From: Rariloculus sp965263005
GTDB lineage: Bacteria; Pseudomonadota; Gammaproteobacteria; Steroidobacterales; Rariloculaceae
DNA: 64,000 bases
Assembly: GCF_965263005.1 (NCBI RefSeq)
Contig: NZ_OZ253579.1
Span: 2,294,001 to 2,358,000, forward strand
Direction: 5' to 3'
Made by a program: the position numbers and the translations under genes. The notes below the pieces were generated by a model. That model did not search any database and was not told the origin of the DNA. It saw only the letters and a list, made by a program, of their open reading frames with translations. Position 1 is the first letter of the stretch; each line of letters begins with the position of its first letter. Shown here in pieces: positions 24,563-32,944 of the stretch.

Positions 24563-26647
24563 GTGAAACGCAGCAGAACATTCAAATACGGCGCGCACGA
24601 TGTCACCATCGAGACCGGCGTCATTGCCCGTCAGGCTAATGGCGCGGTCGTCGTCAGCATGGCCGACACGGTCGTGCTCGTCACCGCCGTCGGCGAGACG
24701 AAGGATCGGGAGGGCCGTGCATTCTTCCCGCTCACCGTCAACTACCAGGAGAAAACCTATGCCGCCGGACGCATTCCCGGCGGTTTCTTCAAGCGCGAAG
24801 GACGCCCGAGCGAGAAGGAAACGCTGACCTGCAGGCTTATCGACCGGCCTGTCAGGCCACTTTTCCCGAAGGGGTACATGCGCGAAGTGCAAGTCATTGC
24901 CACCGTGCTTTCGATGAATCCCGAGGTCGATCCGGACATCCCGTCGTTGCTCGGGGCTTCCGCAGCGCTTTCGCTCTCCGGTCTGCCGTTTCGCGGGCCG
25001 ATCGGCGCCGTGCGCGTCGGCTATATCGATGATCAGTACGTGGTCAATCCCTCCTTCAGTGAAGTCGCCCGCTCCAAGCTCGACCTCGTCGTCGCAGGGA
25101 CCGAGCAGGCCGTGCTCATGGTTGAATCGAGCGCAAAACTCTTGTCCGAAGAGACGATGCTCGGTGCGGTAGTCTTCGGCCACGAGCAGATGCAGCCGGC
25201 CATTGAAGCGATCAAGTCATTGGCGAGCGAGGCCAGCCGGCCCGCCATGGAGTGGAATGCACCTGCCGAGGACGAGGTGCTCGCCGACGCCGTGGAACAG
25301 GCCGTAGCAGACCAGTTGACCGAGGCGTACGGCATCGCCGAAAAACAGGAGCGTTACACGCGTGTCTCCGAGATCAAACAGGCATGCGTCGGGGCATTGG
25401 CCGAGCCCGTTTCGACGATCTGGAGGGAGCCCGAGGTCGAAGCGCAGTTCCGCAAGCTCGAAAAGAAAATCGTGCGTGAGCGCATATTGGCCGGCGAACC
25501 CCGGATTGACGGCCGCGACGCGCGAACCGTACGGCCGATCGACGTGCAAGTAGGCGTGCTCCCCCGGACCCATGGTTCAGCGCTGTTCACGCGGGGCGAA
25601 ACGCAGGCTCTGGTCGTGACGACGCTCGGTACCGGCCGTGATGCGCAGATTGTCGATGCTCTTGAAGGCGAGCGGCGCGACCCATTCATGCTCCATTACA
25701 ACTTTCCGCCGTACAGCGTCGCCGAAACGGGGTTCATCGGATCGCCGAAGCGCAGGGAAATTGGCCATGGACGTCTCGCCCGCCGCGGTATCGAGGGCGT
25801 CATGCCGGAGATGGCTGATTTCCCTTACGTCATCAGAGTCGTTTCGGAGATCACCGAATCGAACGGGTCGAGCTCGATGGCGAGCGTCTGCGGGACGAGC
25901 CTGGCGCTGATGGACGCCGGGGTTCCGACCACGGCGCCCGTAGCCGGCGTTGCCATGGGTCTGATCAAGGAGGGCGACCGGCACGTCGTGCTGACCGACA
26001 TCCTCGGCGATGAGGATCATCTCGGCGACATGGACTTCAAGGTAGCAGGTTCCGACGCCGGGATCAGCGCCTTGCAGATGGACATCAAGATTCAGGGCAT
26101 TACCCGCGGGATCATGGCGACGGCACTGGATCAGGCACGGGATGCGCGGTTGCACATCCTCGACAAGATGAATCAGGTGCTGTCTGCGCCCAGAGAGAAG
26201 ATGTCGGACTGGGCGCCGACCATCATTACGATGAAGATCGATCCGGAAAAGATCCGCGATGTCATCGGCAAGGGCGGCGCGGTGATCCGCGCCATTACCG
26301 AGGAGACGGGCGCCACAGTTGATATCGATAACGATGGGACGGTGAAGATCGCGTCTGTCGACGCGGCCTCCGGCCGAGCGGCCCAGGACCGGATCGAGCT
26401 CATCACGGCCGACGTTGAAGTGGGCGCGGTCTACGAGGGACGCGTCGCGCGACTTATGGACTTCGGTGCGTTCGTGACGATCCTGCCCGGACGCGACGGT
26501 CTCGTGCATATTTCTCAAATCTCCAACGAGCGCGTGGAACGTGTCAGCGATAAGCTCAGCGAGGGTGACGTGATCCGCGTCAAGGTACTTGAGGTCGACC
26601 GTCAGGGCCGAATTCGGCTCAGCATGCGGGACGTCAGCCCCGCCTGA
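24563..26647 (+). CDS. pnp: Polyribonucleotide nucleotidyltransferase (PNPase)
   Basis: 694 residues from GTG 24563, with AAGGA 7 nt upstream. The frame opens 30 codons earlier, but that part is not family-like. Two RNase PH domains flank a helical linker; the second has G-D-M-D-F-K-V-A-G-S with the catalytic Asp residues. Then come KH (I-G-K-G-G-A-V-I-R) and S1 (M-D-F-G-A-F-V-T-I-L-P-G) domains. It degrades RNA 3'-5' with phosphate and joins the degradosome. Its last 14 nt overlap gluQ on the other strand. Confidence 0.97.
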   Translation: MKRSRTFKYGAHDVTIETGVIARQANGAVVVSMADTVVLVTAVGETKDREGRAFFPLTVNYQEKTYAAGRIPGGFFKREGRPSEKETLTCRLIDRPVRPLFPKGYMREVQVIATVLSMNPEVDPDIPSLLGASAALSLSGLPFRGPIGAVRVGYIDDQYVVNPSFSEVARSKLDLVVAGTEQAVLMVESSAKLLSEETMLGAVVFGHEQMQPAIEAIKSLASEASRPAMEWNAPAEDEVLADAVEQAVADQLTEAYGIAEKQERYTRVSEIKQACVGALAEPVSTIWREPEVEAQFRKLEKKIVRERILAGEPRIDGRDARTVRPIDVQVGVLPRTHGSALFTRGETQALVVTTLGTGRDAQIVDALEGERRDPFMLHYNFPPYSVAETGFIGSPKRREIGHGRLARRGIEGVMPEMADFPYVIRVVSEITESNGSSSMASVCGTSLALMDAGVPTTAPVAGVAMGLIKEGDRHVVLTDILGDEDHLGDMDFKVAGSDAGISALQMDIKIQGITRGIMATALDQARDARLHILDKMNQVLSAPREKMSDWAPTIITMKIDPEKIRDVIGKGGAVIRAITEETGATVDIDNDGTVKIASVDAASGRAAQDRIELITADVEVGAVYEGRVARLMDFGAFVTILPGRDGLVHISQISNERVERVSDKLSEGDVIRVKVLEVDRQGRIRLSMRDVSPA

Positions 26648-27557
26648 GCACGAGCGGCCCGACTCGGCCGCAAAGCCCCCGGTTCTCCGGAATAGTGCGT
26701 TGGCCTTCGAGGCTCTCGATGGCCCAGTGATCCCATGCCCATTTCCAGAGCTCGGCTGGCCGGGCGCCTCTAAGCGGCGCAGGAATCATTGCACCGAGGT
26801 AGTCCAGCACCATCGCCGCAAGCTCGCTCGGAGCAGCCGTGTCGACGCCGGCTGCACCAGTTTGCTTCGACAGTTTCTGGCCGCCCTCGTTGACGAGAAC
26901 GGGCAGATGCAAGTATCGCGGATTCGGCAGGCTCAATAGCGTGCGCAAGTGGCGGTGCACGGCCGTGGTCTCGAGAAGGTCAATGCCTCTGACGACGCTC
27001 GTCACTCCCTGGAGCGCGTCATCGAGGACGACAGCGAGGTGATAGGCCGGCAGCCCGTCGCGGCGGATGATGACGTAGTCGCCTGAGGAGTCGTACAAGG
27101 TGCTCGGTACTGCGCCTTGCAGGCCGTCGACGTAACCATCCTCGGCCTGATCGACGCGAATGCGCAACGCCGTCGGTCCGGCGTGGTTGCTTCGTGTGCG
27201 GCAGGTTCCCGGATAGCGCTGCGCGCCCGCACCGTTCGCGCGCAACTGGCTTCGGCTGCAACTGCACGGGTAGGCGAGTCCATCGCGCAACAGCTCGCGC
27301 GCCGTTTCAGCGTAAGCCTCGAGCCGGCTGCTCTGATAGAGCACGGATCGGTCCCAGTGCAGCTCCAGCGCTTCGAGCGCCTTCAGGATCTGGTCGACCG
27401 CCCCGGCCGCTTCCCGGGGAGGATCGATGTCCTCGATGCGCACGAGCCATTCCCCGCCTGCCTGGCGTGCGTGGAGAAAGCTCGCGACGGCGCTCGTGAG
27501 TGACCCGATATGCAACGGGCCCGTGGGTGACGGGGCGAATCGGCCAACATAGCTCAT
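26634..27557 (-). CDS. gluQ: Glutamyl-Q tRNA(Asp) synthetase
   Basis: 307 residues, a GluRS catalytic-domain paralogue without the anticodon-binding domain. It attaches glutamate to the queuosine base of tRNA-Asp. HIGH-like motif H-I-G-S at residues 17-20, zinc ligands in C-S-C-S-R and R-Y-P-G-T-C-R, and K-L-S-K-Q replacing KMSKS are visible. It sits downstream of dksA on the same strand, the usual dksA-gluQ arrangement. queF, a queuosine pathway gene, is encoded just beyond. Confidence 0.93.
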   Translation of the reverse strand: MSYVGRFAPSPTGPLHIGSLTSAVASFLHARQAGGEWLVRIEDIDPPREAAGAVDQILKALEALELHWDRSVLYQSSRLEAYAETARELLRDGLAYPCSCSRSQLRANGAGAQRYPGTCRTRSNHAGPTALRIRVDQAEDGYVDGLQGAVPSTLYDSSGDYVIIRRDGLPAYHLAVVLDDALQGVTSVVRGIDLLETTAVHRHLRTLLSLPNPRYLHLPVLVNEGGQKLSKQTGAAGVDTAAPSELAAMVLDYLGAMIPAPLRGARPAELWKWAWDHWAIESLEGQRTIPENRGLCGRVGPLVLRRG

Positions 27558-27619
27558 TCGGAGCGCGGCTGGGAAACGCTGAATATGGTGATAATTGTGG
27601 GGTGCGAGAGCAGAGTCCG

Positions 27620-28408
27620 TTACCGATAGTAATCCTCGCGGTCGCGAAACTGGCGTTCGGCCAGCTCGCGCCTCTCCTGGGCCTCAACACAAAGCGTGGC
27701 GACCGGTCTCGCCTCAAGACGCCTGAGCCCGATCTCCTCGCCCGTTTCCTCGCAGTAGCCATACGAGCCATCATCGATCCGGACCAGCGCAGAATCGATC
27801 TTTCTCAGCAGCTTACGGTCACGATCGCGGGTTCGCAGCTCGAGTCCGAATTCGGACTCTTGCGTTGCACGGTCATTGGGGTCGGGGAAGTTCGCCGCAT
27901 CATCCTTCATATGGTGCATAGTGCGATCCACTTCCTCCATCAGTTCGCGTTTCCAGGCGAGCAGGATCTTGCGGAAGTGCGCGAGCTGAACTTCATTCAT
28001 GTACGCTTCGCCGCGTGTCGGCCGATACGGCTCGATGCCCCGGACGGGGCCCGTCAACACCTTGACACGGCTGCTACGCGACCGCCGCGCGGTGCTCTTC
28101 GTGCTCGAGGCGCCCGAACGTGCGGTCGCGACCGTCGACTTCCCCGCGGTTCGCTTTTGTGCCGCGGGCTTATTTTTCGCCGGCGCGGCGTTCTTCGTTG
28201 CGGCTGGCTTAGCTGACGTTTTTTTCGCTGCACTCTTCCCGGCGGTCCCGGCCGTCTTCCTCACCGTCGCGGAAGACGTCGCGGTCTTGTTACGTTGTGT
28301 TGTTGCAGCGGCACTGCGCGCGGGAGACTTCCGCGCACCCGCTGTCGCAGTCTCCTTGTTGACGCCCGCATTGTTCCTTTTCGTGGCGGCTACCTTCGTC
28401 GTCGGCAT
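27620..28408 (-). CDS. dksA: RNA polymerase-binding protein DksA with long basic N-terminal extension
   Basis: 262 residues. The C-terminal ~145 are DksA, from G-I-E-P-Y and M-N-E-V-Q-L-A-H-F-R through the coiled-coil tip with the two Asp (D-P-N-D-R). DksA binds the RNA polymerase secondary channel with ppGpp. Of the four zinc Cys only two remain: C-E-E-T-G replaces C-x-x-C-G, and L-C-V-E-A replaces L-C-x-x-C. Residues 1 to ~118 are a Lys/Ala/Thr/Ser-rich low-complexity tail like histone H1 or AlgP tails. An internal start could give a normal DksA, but no better ribosome site stood out. Confidence 0.88.
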   Translation of the reverse strand: MPTTKVAATKRNNAGVNKETATAGARKSPARSAAATTQRNKTATSSATVRKTAGTAGKSAAKKTSAKPAATKNAAPAKNKPAAQKRTAGKSTVATARSGASSTKSTARRSRSSRVKVLTGPVRGIEPYRPTRGEAYMNEVQLAHFRKILLAWKRELMEEVDRTMHHMKDDAANFPDPNDRATQESEFGLELRTRDRDRKLLRKIDSALVRIDDGSYGYCEETGEEIGLRRLEARPVATLCVEAQERRELAERQFRDREDYYR

Positions 28409-28477
28409 CTGCCCGGCCTCCAGGGACCCCTCAGTGCAAGCGGCGATTATACATGCGAGTATGCCAGGCGGAAGCCC

Positions 28478-28909
28478 CTATTCCCGCGGGTTGCGCGGGT
28501 CTTTCGCGGGCAATTGGACGACCGGCTGGGGACTCCAGTCCGCCTGTGTGCGCTCGGCGGCAACAGTCGTATAAATGCCGCCGCGGACGTTGAATTGTGC
28601 GGTCAAGCGGATGAATCTGGGGTCGAGCTTCGCCGCCAGATCGTCGAGCATCCGATTTGTGACGGCCTCGTGAAAAGCTCCTACGTCGCGGTACGACCGC
28701 ATATACAGTTTCAGGGACTTGAGCTCGACACAGCGTGCATCGGGGATATATTGCAGCCGCAACGTTGCGAAATCCGGCTGGCCCGTCATCGGGCAGAGGC
28801 AGGTAAACTCCGGCATCTCGATTTCGATCGTGTAGTCACGCTCCGGTTTCGGATTCTCGAATGTCGAAAGGTGGTCCAGGGCAGGCATTGTTCGACTTGG
28901 TTCGGACAT
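28478..28909 (-). CDS. queF: NADPH-dependent 7-cyano-7-deazaguanine reductase, short type
   Basis: 143 residues from ATG 28909 (nine more codons are open upstream). QueF reduces preQ0 to preQ1 in queuosine synthesis. This is the short unimodular form (B. subtilis-like), not the double-domain E. coli form. The catalytic Cys is in C-L-C-P-M-T-G-Q-P-D-F, with the conserved Asp six residues later, and the QueF motif reads E-L-K-S-L-K-L-Y. Divergent from smc; a possible smc promoter is the weak TTAGTT (28951) with TACACT (28974). Confidence 0.93.
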   Translation of the reverse strand: MSEPSRTMPALDHLSTFENPKPERDYTIEIEMPEFTCLCPMTGQPDFATLRLQYIPDARCVELKSLKLYMRSYRDVGAFHEAVTNRMLDDLAAKLDPRFIRLTAQFNVRGGIYTTVAAERTQADWSPQPVVQLPAKDPRNPRE

Positions 28910-29024
28910 GGTTTCGCGAGTCCCATCCGTGGGCAAGCCCGCCGGGCAACTTAGTTTTCACTGAATTTTACTTTACACTACGCGGGTCATGGCAGCTAAT
29001 GCGGCCTAGCACTCACCATACGGT

Positions 29025-32000
29025 ATGCGCCTGAACAAGATCAGACTTGCGGGCTTCAAGTCCTTCGTCGATCCTACCACCATCGCCTTCCCCAGCAACC
29101 TGACAGGAATCGTCGGGCCGAACGGTTGCGGCAAGTCCAACGTGATCGATGCCATTCGATGGGTGTTGGGCGAGAGCTCGGCTAAAACGCTGCGTGGCGA
29201 TTCCATGGCGGACGTGATTTTTGATGGTGCAAGCAATCGCAAGCCCGTCGGCCAAGCCAGCGTCGAGCTGAGTTTCGATAACTCTGACGGCACGATCGGC
29301 GGGGCGTACGCGGGGTACACCGACGTTTCGATGCGACGGGTCGTTTCCCGTGACGGAACTTCACAGTATTTTCTCAACAACACGCGCTGCAGGCGTAAGG
29401 ACATCACCCATATTCTGTTGGGTACCGGGCTCGGCTCGCATGGCTACTCGATCATCGAGCAGGGCATGATTTCTCGTCTCGTCGAGGCGAAGCCGGACGA
29501 GCTCAGGGCTTTCCTGGAGGAGGCCGCGGGAATCTCGAAGTACAAGGAGAGACGTCGCGAGACAGAGCACCGCATCCGGCATACGCGGGAAAACCTTGAG
29601 CGTTTGAGCGACCTGCGCGACGAGGTCGAGAAGCAACTCGCGCACTTGAACAGGCAAGCCAAAGCCGCCGAGCGTTACAGGAAGCTCAAAGCCGAGGAGC
29701 GGCGAGCCAACGCCGATCTGCTGGCGCTCAGGCTTCGCGACTTGCGTGCCGAAGTCGCGGAACACGAGCAGGAGCTCAGAAGGAAGCAGTTGGCTTTGGA
29801 TTCGGCCGTAACCGCACAGCGCGGCGTGGAGTCAAAAGTCGAGAAGCTGCGCGTCGAGGCGGCCGAGAGCAACGATGTATTCAGCGACGTACAGGGAATG
29901 TACTGGCGCGCGAGTTCCGATATCGAGCGCCTCGAGCAGACGATCAGGCATCGCAAAGCGACGATGAGCCGCCAGGGAGAGGACCTCGAGGAGACACGGC
30001 AGCAGCTCAACGAGTTATCGGGCCACGTCAACAGCGATCAAATCGAGCTTGACCGGCTCGACCAGATGTTGAGTGAATTGACCCCGAGACTCGAGGAAGC
30101 CAACAAGCGGCAGCGCGAGTCCAAACACGCTCTGCATCAGGCCGAGGAGGGCATGGAGCGATTCCGCGAACGTTGGGAGCAAGTCGCGGAAGCTCTCGCC
30201 GACACGCAGCGGACCTTCCAGGTAGAGGAGGCGCGGCTCGAGCAACTCGGCGCACAACGCGAGCGGTTGGAAAACGAGTTTCGGGACCAGACCGCCGAGC
30301 GCGATTCGGCGCATTTTGCCGAACATGAGCGCGAGCTAGAGCAGTTCGTCGGCCGGGAGGAAGAGCTGAAGGCCGCCTGTGCCGAGGTTGTCGCCGCGGT
30401 CAGCGCCTTGGCGGACGGGATCAGGCAGCAGCGTTCGCAAGAGCAGCGCATTCTTGACGAGCTTGACGAGGCGCGTGAACGACTCCGGAGCGAGCGAGAA
30501 CGGCTGAGCTCGCTTGAGGCGTTGCAGGAGGCCGCACTGGGAAGCGTGTCCGAGTCGGTGGACAATTGGTTGGAGAAACGGTCGTTGAGCGGCGTCAAGC
30601 GTTTGGCTGAGCGGCTTGTCATCACGCCTGGCTGGGAACGCGCCGTGGAAACCGTGCTCGGGGACTTCTTGCCGGCGATCCCGGTCGAGAGCATCGATCA
30701 CCTGGTCGACGGGGTGTCGCAAATCACCGAAGGCGGACTCGTTCTGGTCGAGGAAATGAGCCCATTTGATGCCGTCAGGAGTTCCGGACGGCTGCTGAAC
30801 AAGGTGCAAGCGCCTGCCTCGGCGGCCGCCCTCCTCGAAGACGTGCTGACCGCGGATTCGCTGTCCGAGGCATTGACGCTGCGCTCCACGCTCGATGAAG
30901 GTCAGTCCGTGATCACTCCGGAAGGGATCTGGATCGGCAGGCACTGGTTGCGCATCAACCGTGGGAACGAATCCGAGCTCGGTGTGATCGCGAGGAGCGA
31001 AGAAATCGCGCGCCTGCGACTCGCCGCCGCTTCGTTGACTCGCCGCGTCGAGAAGCTCGCACAGGAACACGCTAACTCGCGCATCCGCTTTGACGAGCTC
31101 GAGCAAACGCACGCGGCCGCACAGACTGAAGCCAACCGGCGTCAGCAGACCCATACCGAATCCAGGACGGAACTCGAAGCGGCGCGCGCCATGCTCGAGC
31201 AAATGCGCAATCGCAAGGCGGACCTGGACCGCAGCATTGCCGACTTGACGGCCGAACGAGAAACTCTGGCCGCGAAGATCCGTGAGTGCCGCGATCGGTT
31301 GACGATGTCTGCCGCGCGACGCGACGAGTTGCGCGAGGCAAGAGCACGGCTCGAGCAGGACAGGAGCCTGTGCAGATCGCGCCTTTCCGATGCCCGAATG
31401 CAGGCTGACATGGACCGCGAGTCGGCCCAGGAGATGGCCCTCAAGGTGGAGTCGGGGCGCAGCGCCAAGGCGTCCGCAGTGGCTGCCCTTGCGCGCGTTC
31501 GCGTCCATCTGCAACAGCTCACGAAGCGGCATGCGGAATTGGCGGCTCAGATCGGCGAAACCAAAGCACCGTTGCCGGCCGAGGAAACGGCACTCGCAGA
31601 CCAACTGGATCGACGCTTGACTGTCGAAGGACAGCTTGCCGCGGCTCGCACGGCCGTCGAACATGTCGACGAGAAGCTGCGTGAAGCGGAAGGACGGCGC
31701 GTCGAGCGAGAGCAGCGTGTGAGCGAGGCGAGACACGCTGCCGAAGACGCAAGACTGGCGGTTGCGGAAGCTCAGGTTCGCGCCGAGGCCGTGTGCGAAC
31801 AGTTCGATACGACCGGTTTCGAGCTTGACGGCGTGCTTGGCGAGTTGCCGGACACGGCGGACCTGACGGAGTGGACCGATCTGCTCGAACGGATTGAAAG
31901 GCGGATCCACCGCCTGGGCGCAATCAATCTTGCAGCTATCGACGAGTTCGAGGAGCAGTCCGAACGCAAGCAGTATCTCGATAAGCAGTTCAGCGACTTA

Positions 32001-32528
32001 AGTGCCGCGCTGGACACTCTCGAGAGGGCGATCGGCAAGATCGACCGCGAGACGAAGGCGCGTTTCAAGGCGACCTTCGATAAGGCGAACGAGGGCATCG
32101 CCGCAATCTTCCCGCGCCTGTTCGACGGTGGTCACGCTTACCTCGAGCTTACTGGCGAGGATCTGTTGAACTCGGGCGTGACCGTCATGGCGCGGCCTCC
32201 GGGCAAGAAGATCAGCACGATCCACCTGTTGTCAGGCGGCGAGAAGGCCCTTGCTGCCGTGGCACTCGTTTTCGCTATTTTCGGGCTTAACCCCGCGCCG
32301 TTCTGCCTGCTCGACGAGGTCGACGCACCGCTCGACGATCCGAACATCAGCAGATTCTCTGAAATCGTCAAAGATATGTCGGGCAGGATTCAGTTCGTGC
32401 TCATCACTCACAACAAAGCGACAATGGATGCCATGCACCAGTTGATCGGTGTGACGATGAGCGAGCCCGGAGTCTCCCGACTGGTCGCCGTGGATATTGA
32501 TGAGGCTGTTCAGCTTGCTGCGATGTAA
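29025..32528 (+). CDS. smc: Chromosome segregation protein SMC
   Basis: 1167 residues, full-length SMC ATPase. Walker A G-P-N-G-C-G-K-S-N lies at about residues 32-40, two long coiled coils surround a hinge at about 500-650, and the C-terminal head has L-L-S-G-G-E-K-A-L and L-L-D-E-V-D-A-P-L-D-D. It forms condensin with ScpA and ScpB, whose genes are about 6 kb downstream here. No strong ribosome site, but the start matches the family exactly. Followed by zipA and ligA. Confidence 0.96.
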   Translation: MRLNKIRLAGFKSFVDPTTIAFPSNLTGIVGPNGCGKSNVIDAIRWVLGESSAKTLRGDSMADVIFDGASNRKPVGQASVELSFDNSDGTIGGAYAGYTDVSMRRVVSRDGTSQYFLNNTRCRRKDITHILLGTGLGSHGYSIIEQGMISRLVEAKPDELRAFLEEAAGISKYKERRRETEHRIRHTRENLERLSDLRDEVEKQLAHLNRQAKAAERYRKLKAEERRANADLLALRLRDLRAEVAEHEQELRRKQLALDSAVTAQRGVESKVEKLRVEAAESNDVFSDVQGMYWRASSDIERLEQTIRHRKATMSRQGEDLEETRQQLNELSGHVNSDQIELDRLDQMLSELTPRLEEANKRQRESKHALHQAEEGMERFRERWEQVAEALADTQRTFQVEEARLEQLGAQRERLENEFRDQTAERDSAHFAEHERELEQFVGREEELKAACAEVVAAVSALADGIRQQRSQEQRILDELDEARERLRSERERLSSLEALQEAALGSVSESVDNWLEKRSLSGVKRLAERLVITPGWERAVETVLGDFLPAIPVESIDHLVDGVSQITEGGLVLVEEMSPFDAVRSSGRLLNKVQAPASAAALLEDVLTADSLSEALTLRSTLDEGQSVITPEGIWIGRHWLRINRGNESELGVIARSEEIARLRLAAASLTRRVEKLAQEHANSRIRFDELEQTHAAAQTEANRRQQTHTESRTELEAARAMLEQMRNRKADLDRSIADLTAERETLAAKIRECRDRLTMSAARRDELREARARLEQDRSLCRSRLSDARMQADMDRESAQEMALKVESGRSAKASAVAALARVRVHLQQLTKRHAELAAQIGETKAPLPAEETALADQLDRRLTVEGQLAAARTAVEHVDEKLREAEGRRVEREQRVSEARHAAEDARLAVAEAQVRAEAVCEQFDTTGFELDGVLGELPDTADLTEWTDLLERIERRIHRLGAINLAAIDEFEEQSERKQYLDKQFSDLSAALDTLERAIGKIDRETKARFKATFDKANEGIAAIFPRLFDGGHAYLELTGEDLLNSGVTVMARPPGKKISTIHLLSGGEKALAAVALVFAIFGLNPAPFCLLDEVDAPLDDPNISRFSEIVKDMSGRIQFVLITHNKATMDAMHQLIGVTMSEPGVSRLVAVDIDEAVQLAAM

Positions 32529-32539
32529 CCGGTAGGTCG

Positions 32540-32929
32540 ATGTGGGACTTGCGTTGGGCGCTGTTGGCGCTGGGCATCCTGCTCATCGGCGCAGTGTATG
32601 TTTGGAGCAGGGGGTTTGTCGGAGGTTCTCGCAAGTCTGAAAAAATGCTGAAGCCGTCGCCGCGCCGGTCGGCTGAAGCGAGCCGAACGGGCATGAAGAA
32701 CGGAGCAATTCCCGCGGGCGACGACGCGGCCGAACGGGTGAGTGCTGAGAGCCCACCGCCTATCGATAGGGTCATCGCCATTCGCTGCATAGCGAAGAAC
32801 CGTCAGTTGCCGATCGAGCAGGTCCTGGTCGAGCTTGCGGCTGCCTCGCTCAAGCACCGGCGCTACGGTGTTTTTCATCGTCATGCCGACGAGATCATTC
32901 TCTATCGGCACAAGCGTGAAAAATCCTGA
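32540..32929 (+). CDS. zipA: ZipA-like division protein, shortened
   Basis: 129 residues in the standard zipA place between smc and ligA. Residues 5-24 are the N-terminal membrane anchor, preceded by W-D-L-R as in ZipA, then a short linker (about 25-72). The C-terminal part starts like the ZipA FtsZ-binding domain (V-I-A-I-R-C-I-A, then Y-G-V-F-H-R-H), but stops about twelve residues after H-R-H, so roughly the second half of that domain is missing. Known ZipA proteins are about 240-330 residues. ligA begins 15 nt later and no frameshifted remainder fits. Confidence 0.7.
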   Translation: MWDLRWALLALGILLIGAVYVWSRGFVGGSRKSEKMLKPSPRRSAEASRTGMKNGAIPAGDDAAERVSAESPPPIDRVIAIRCIAKNRQLPIEQVLVELAAASLKHRRYGVFHRHADEIILYRHKREKS

Positions 32930-32944
32930 CCGGGGACGATCGGC

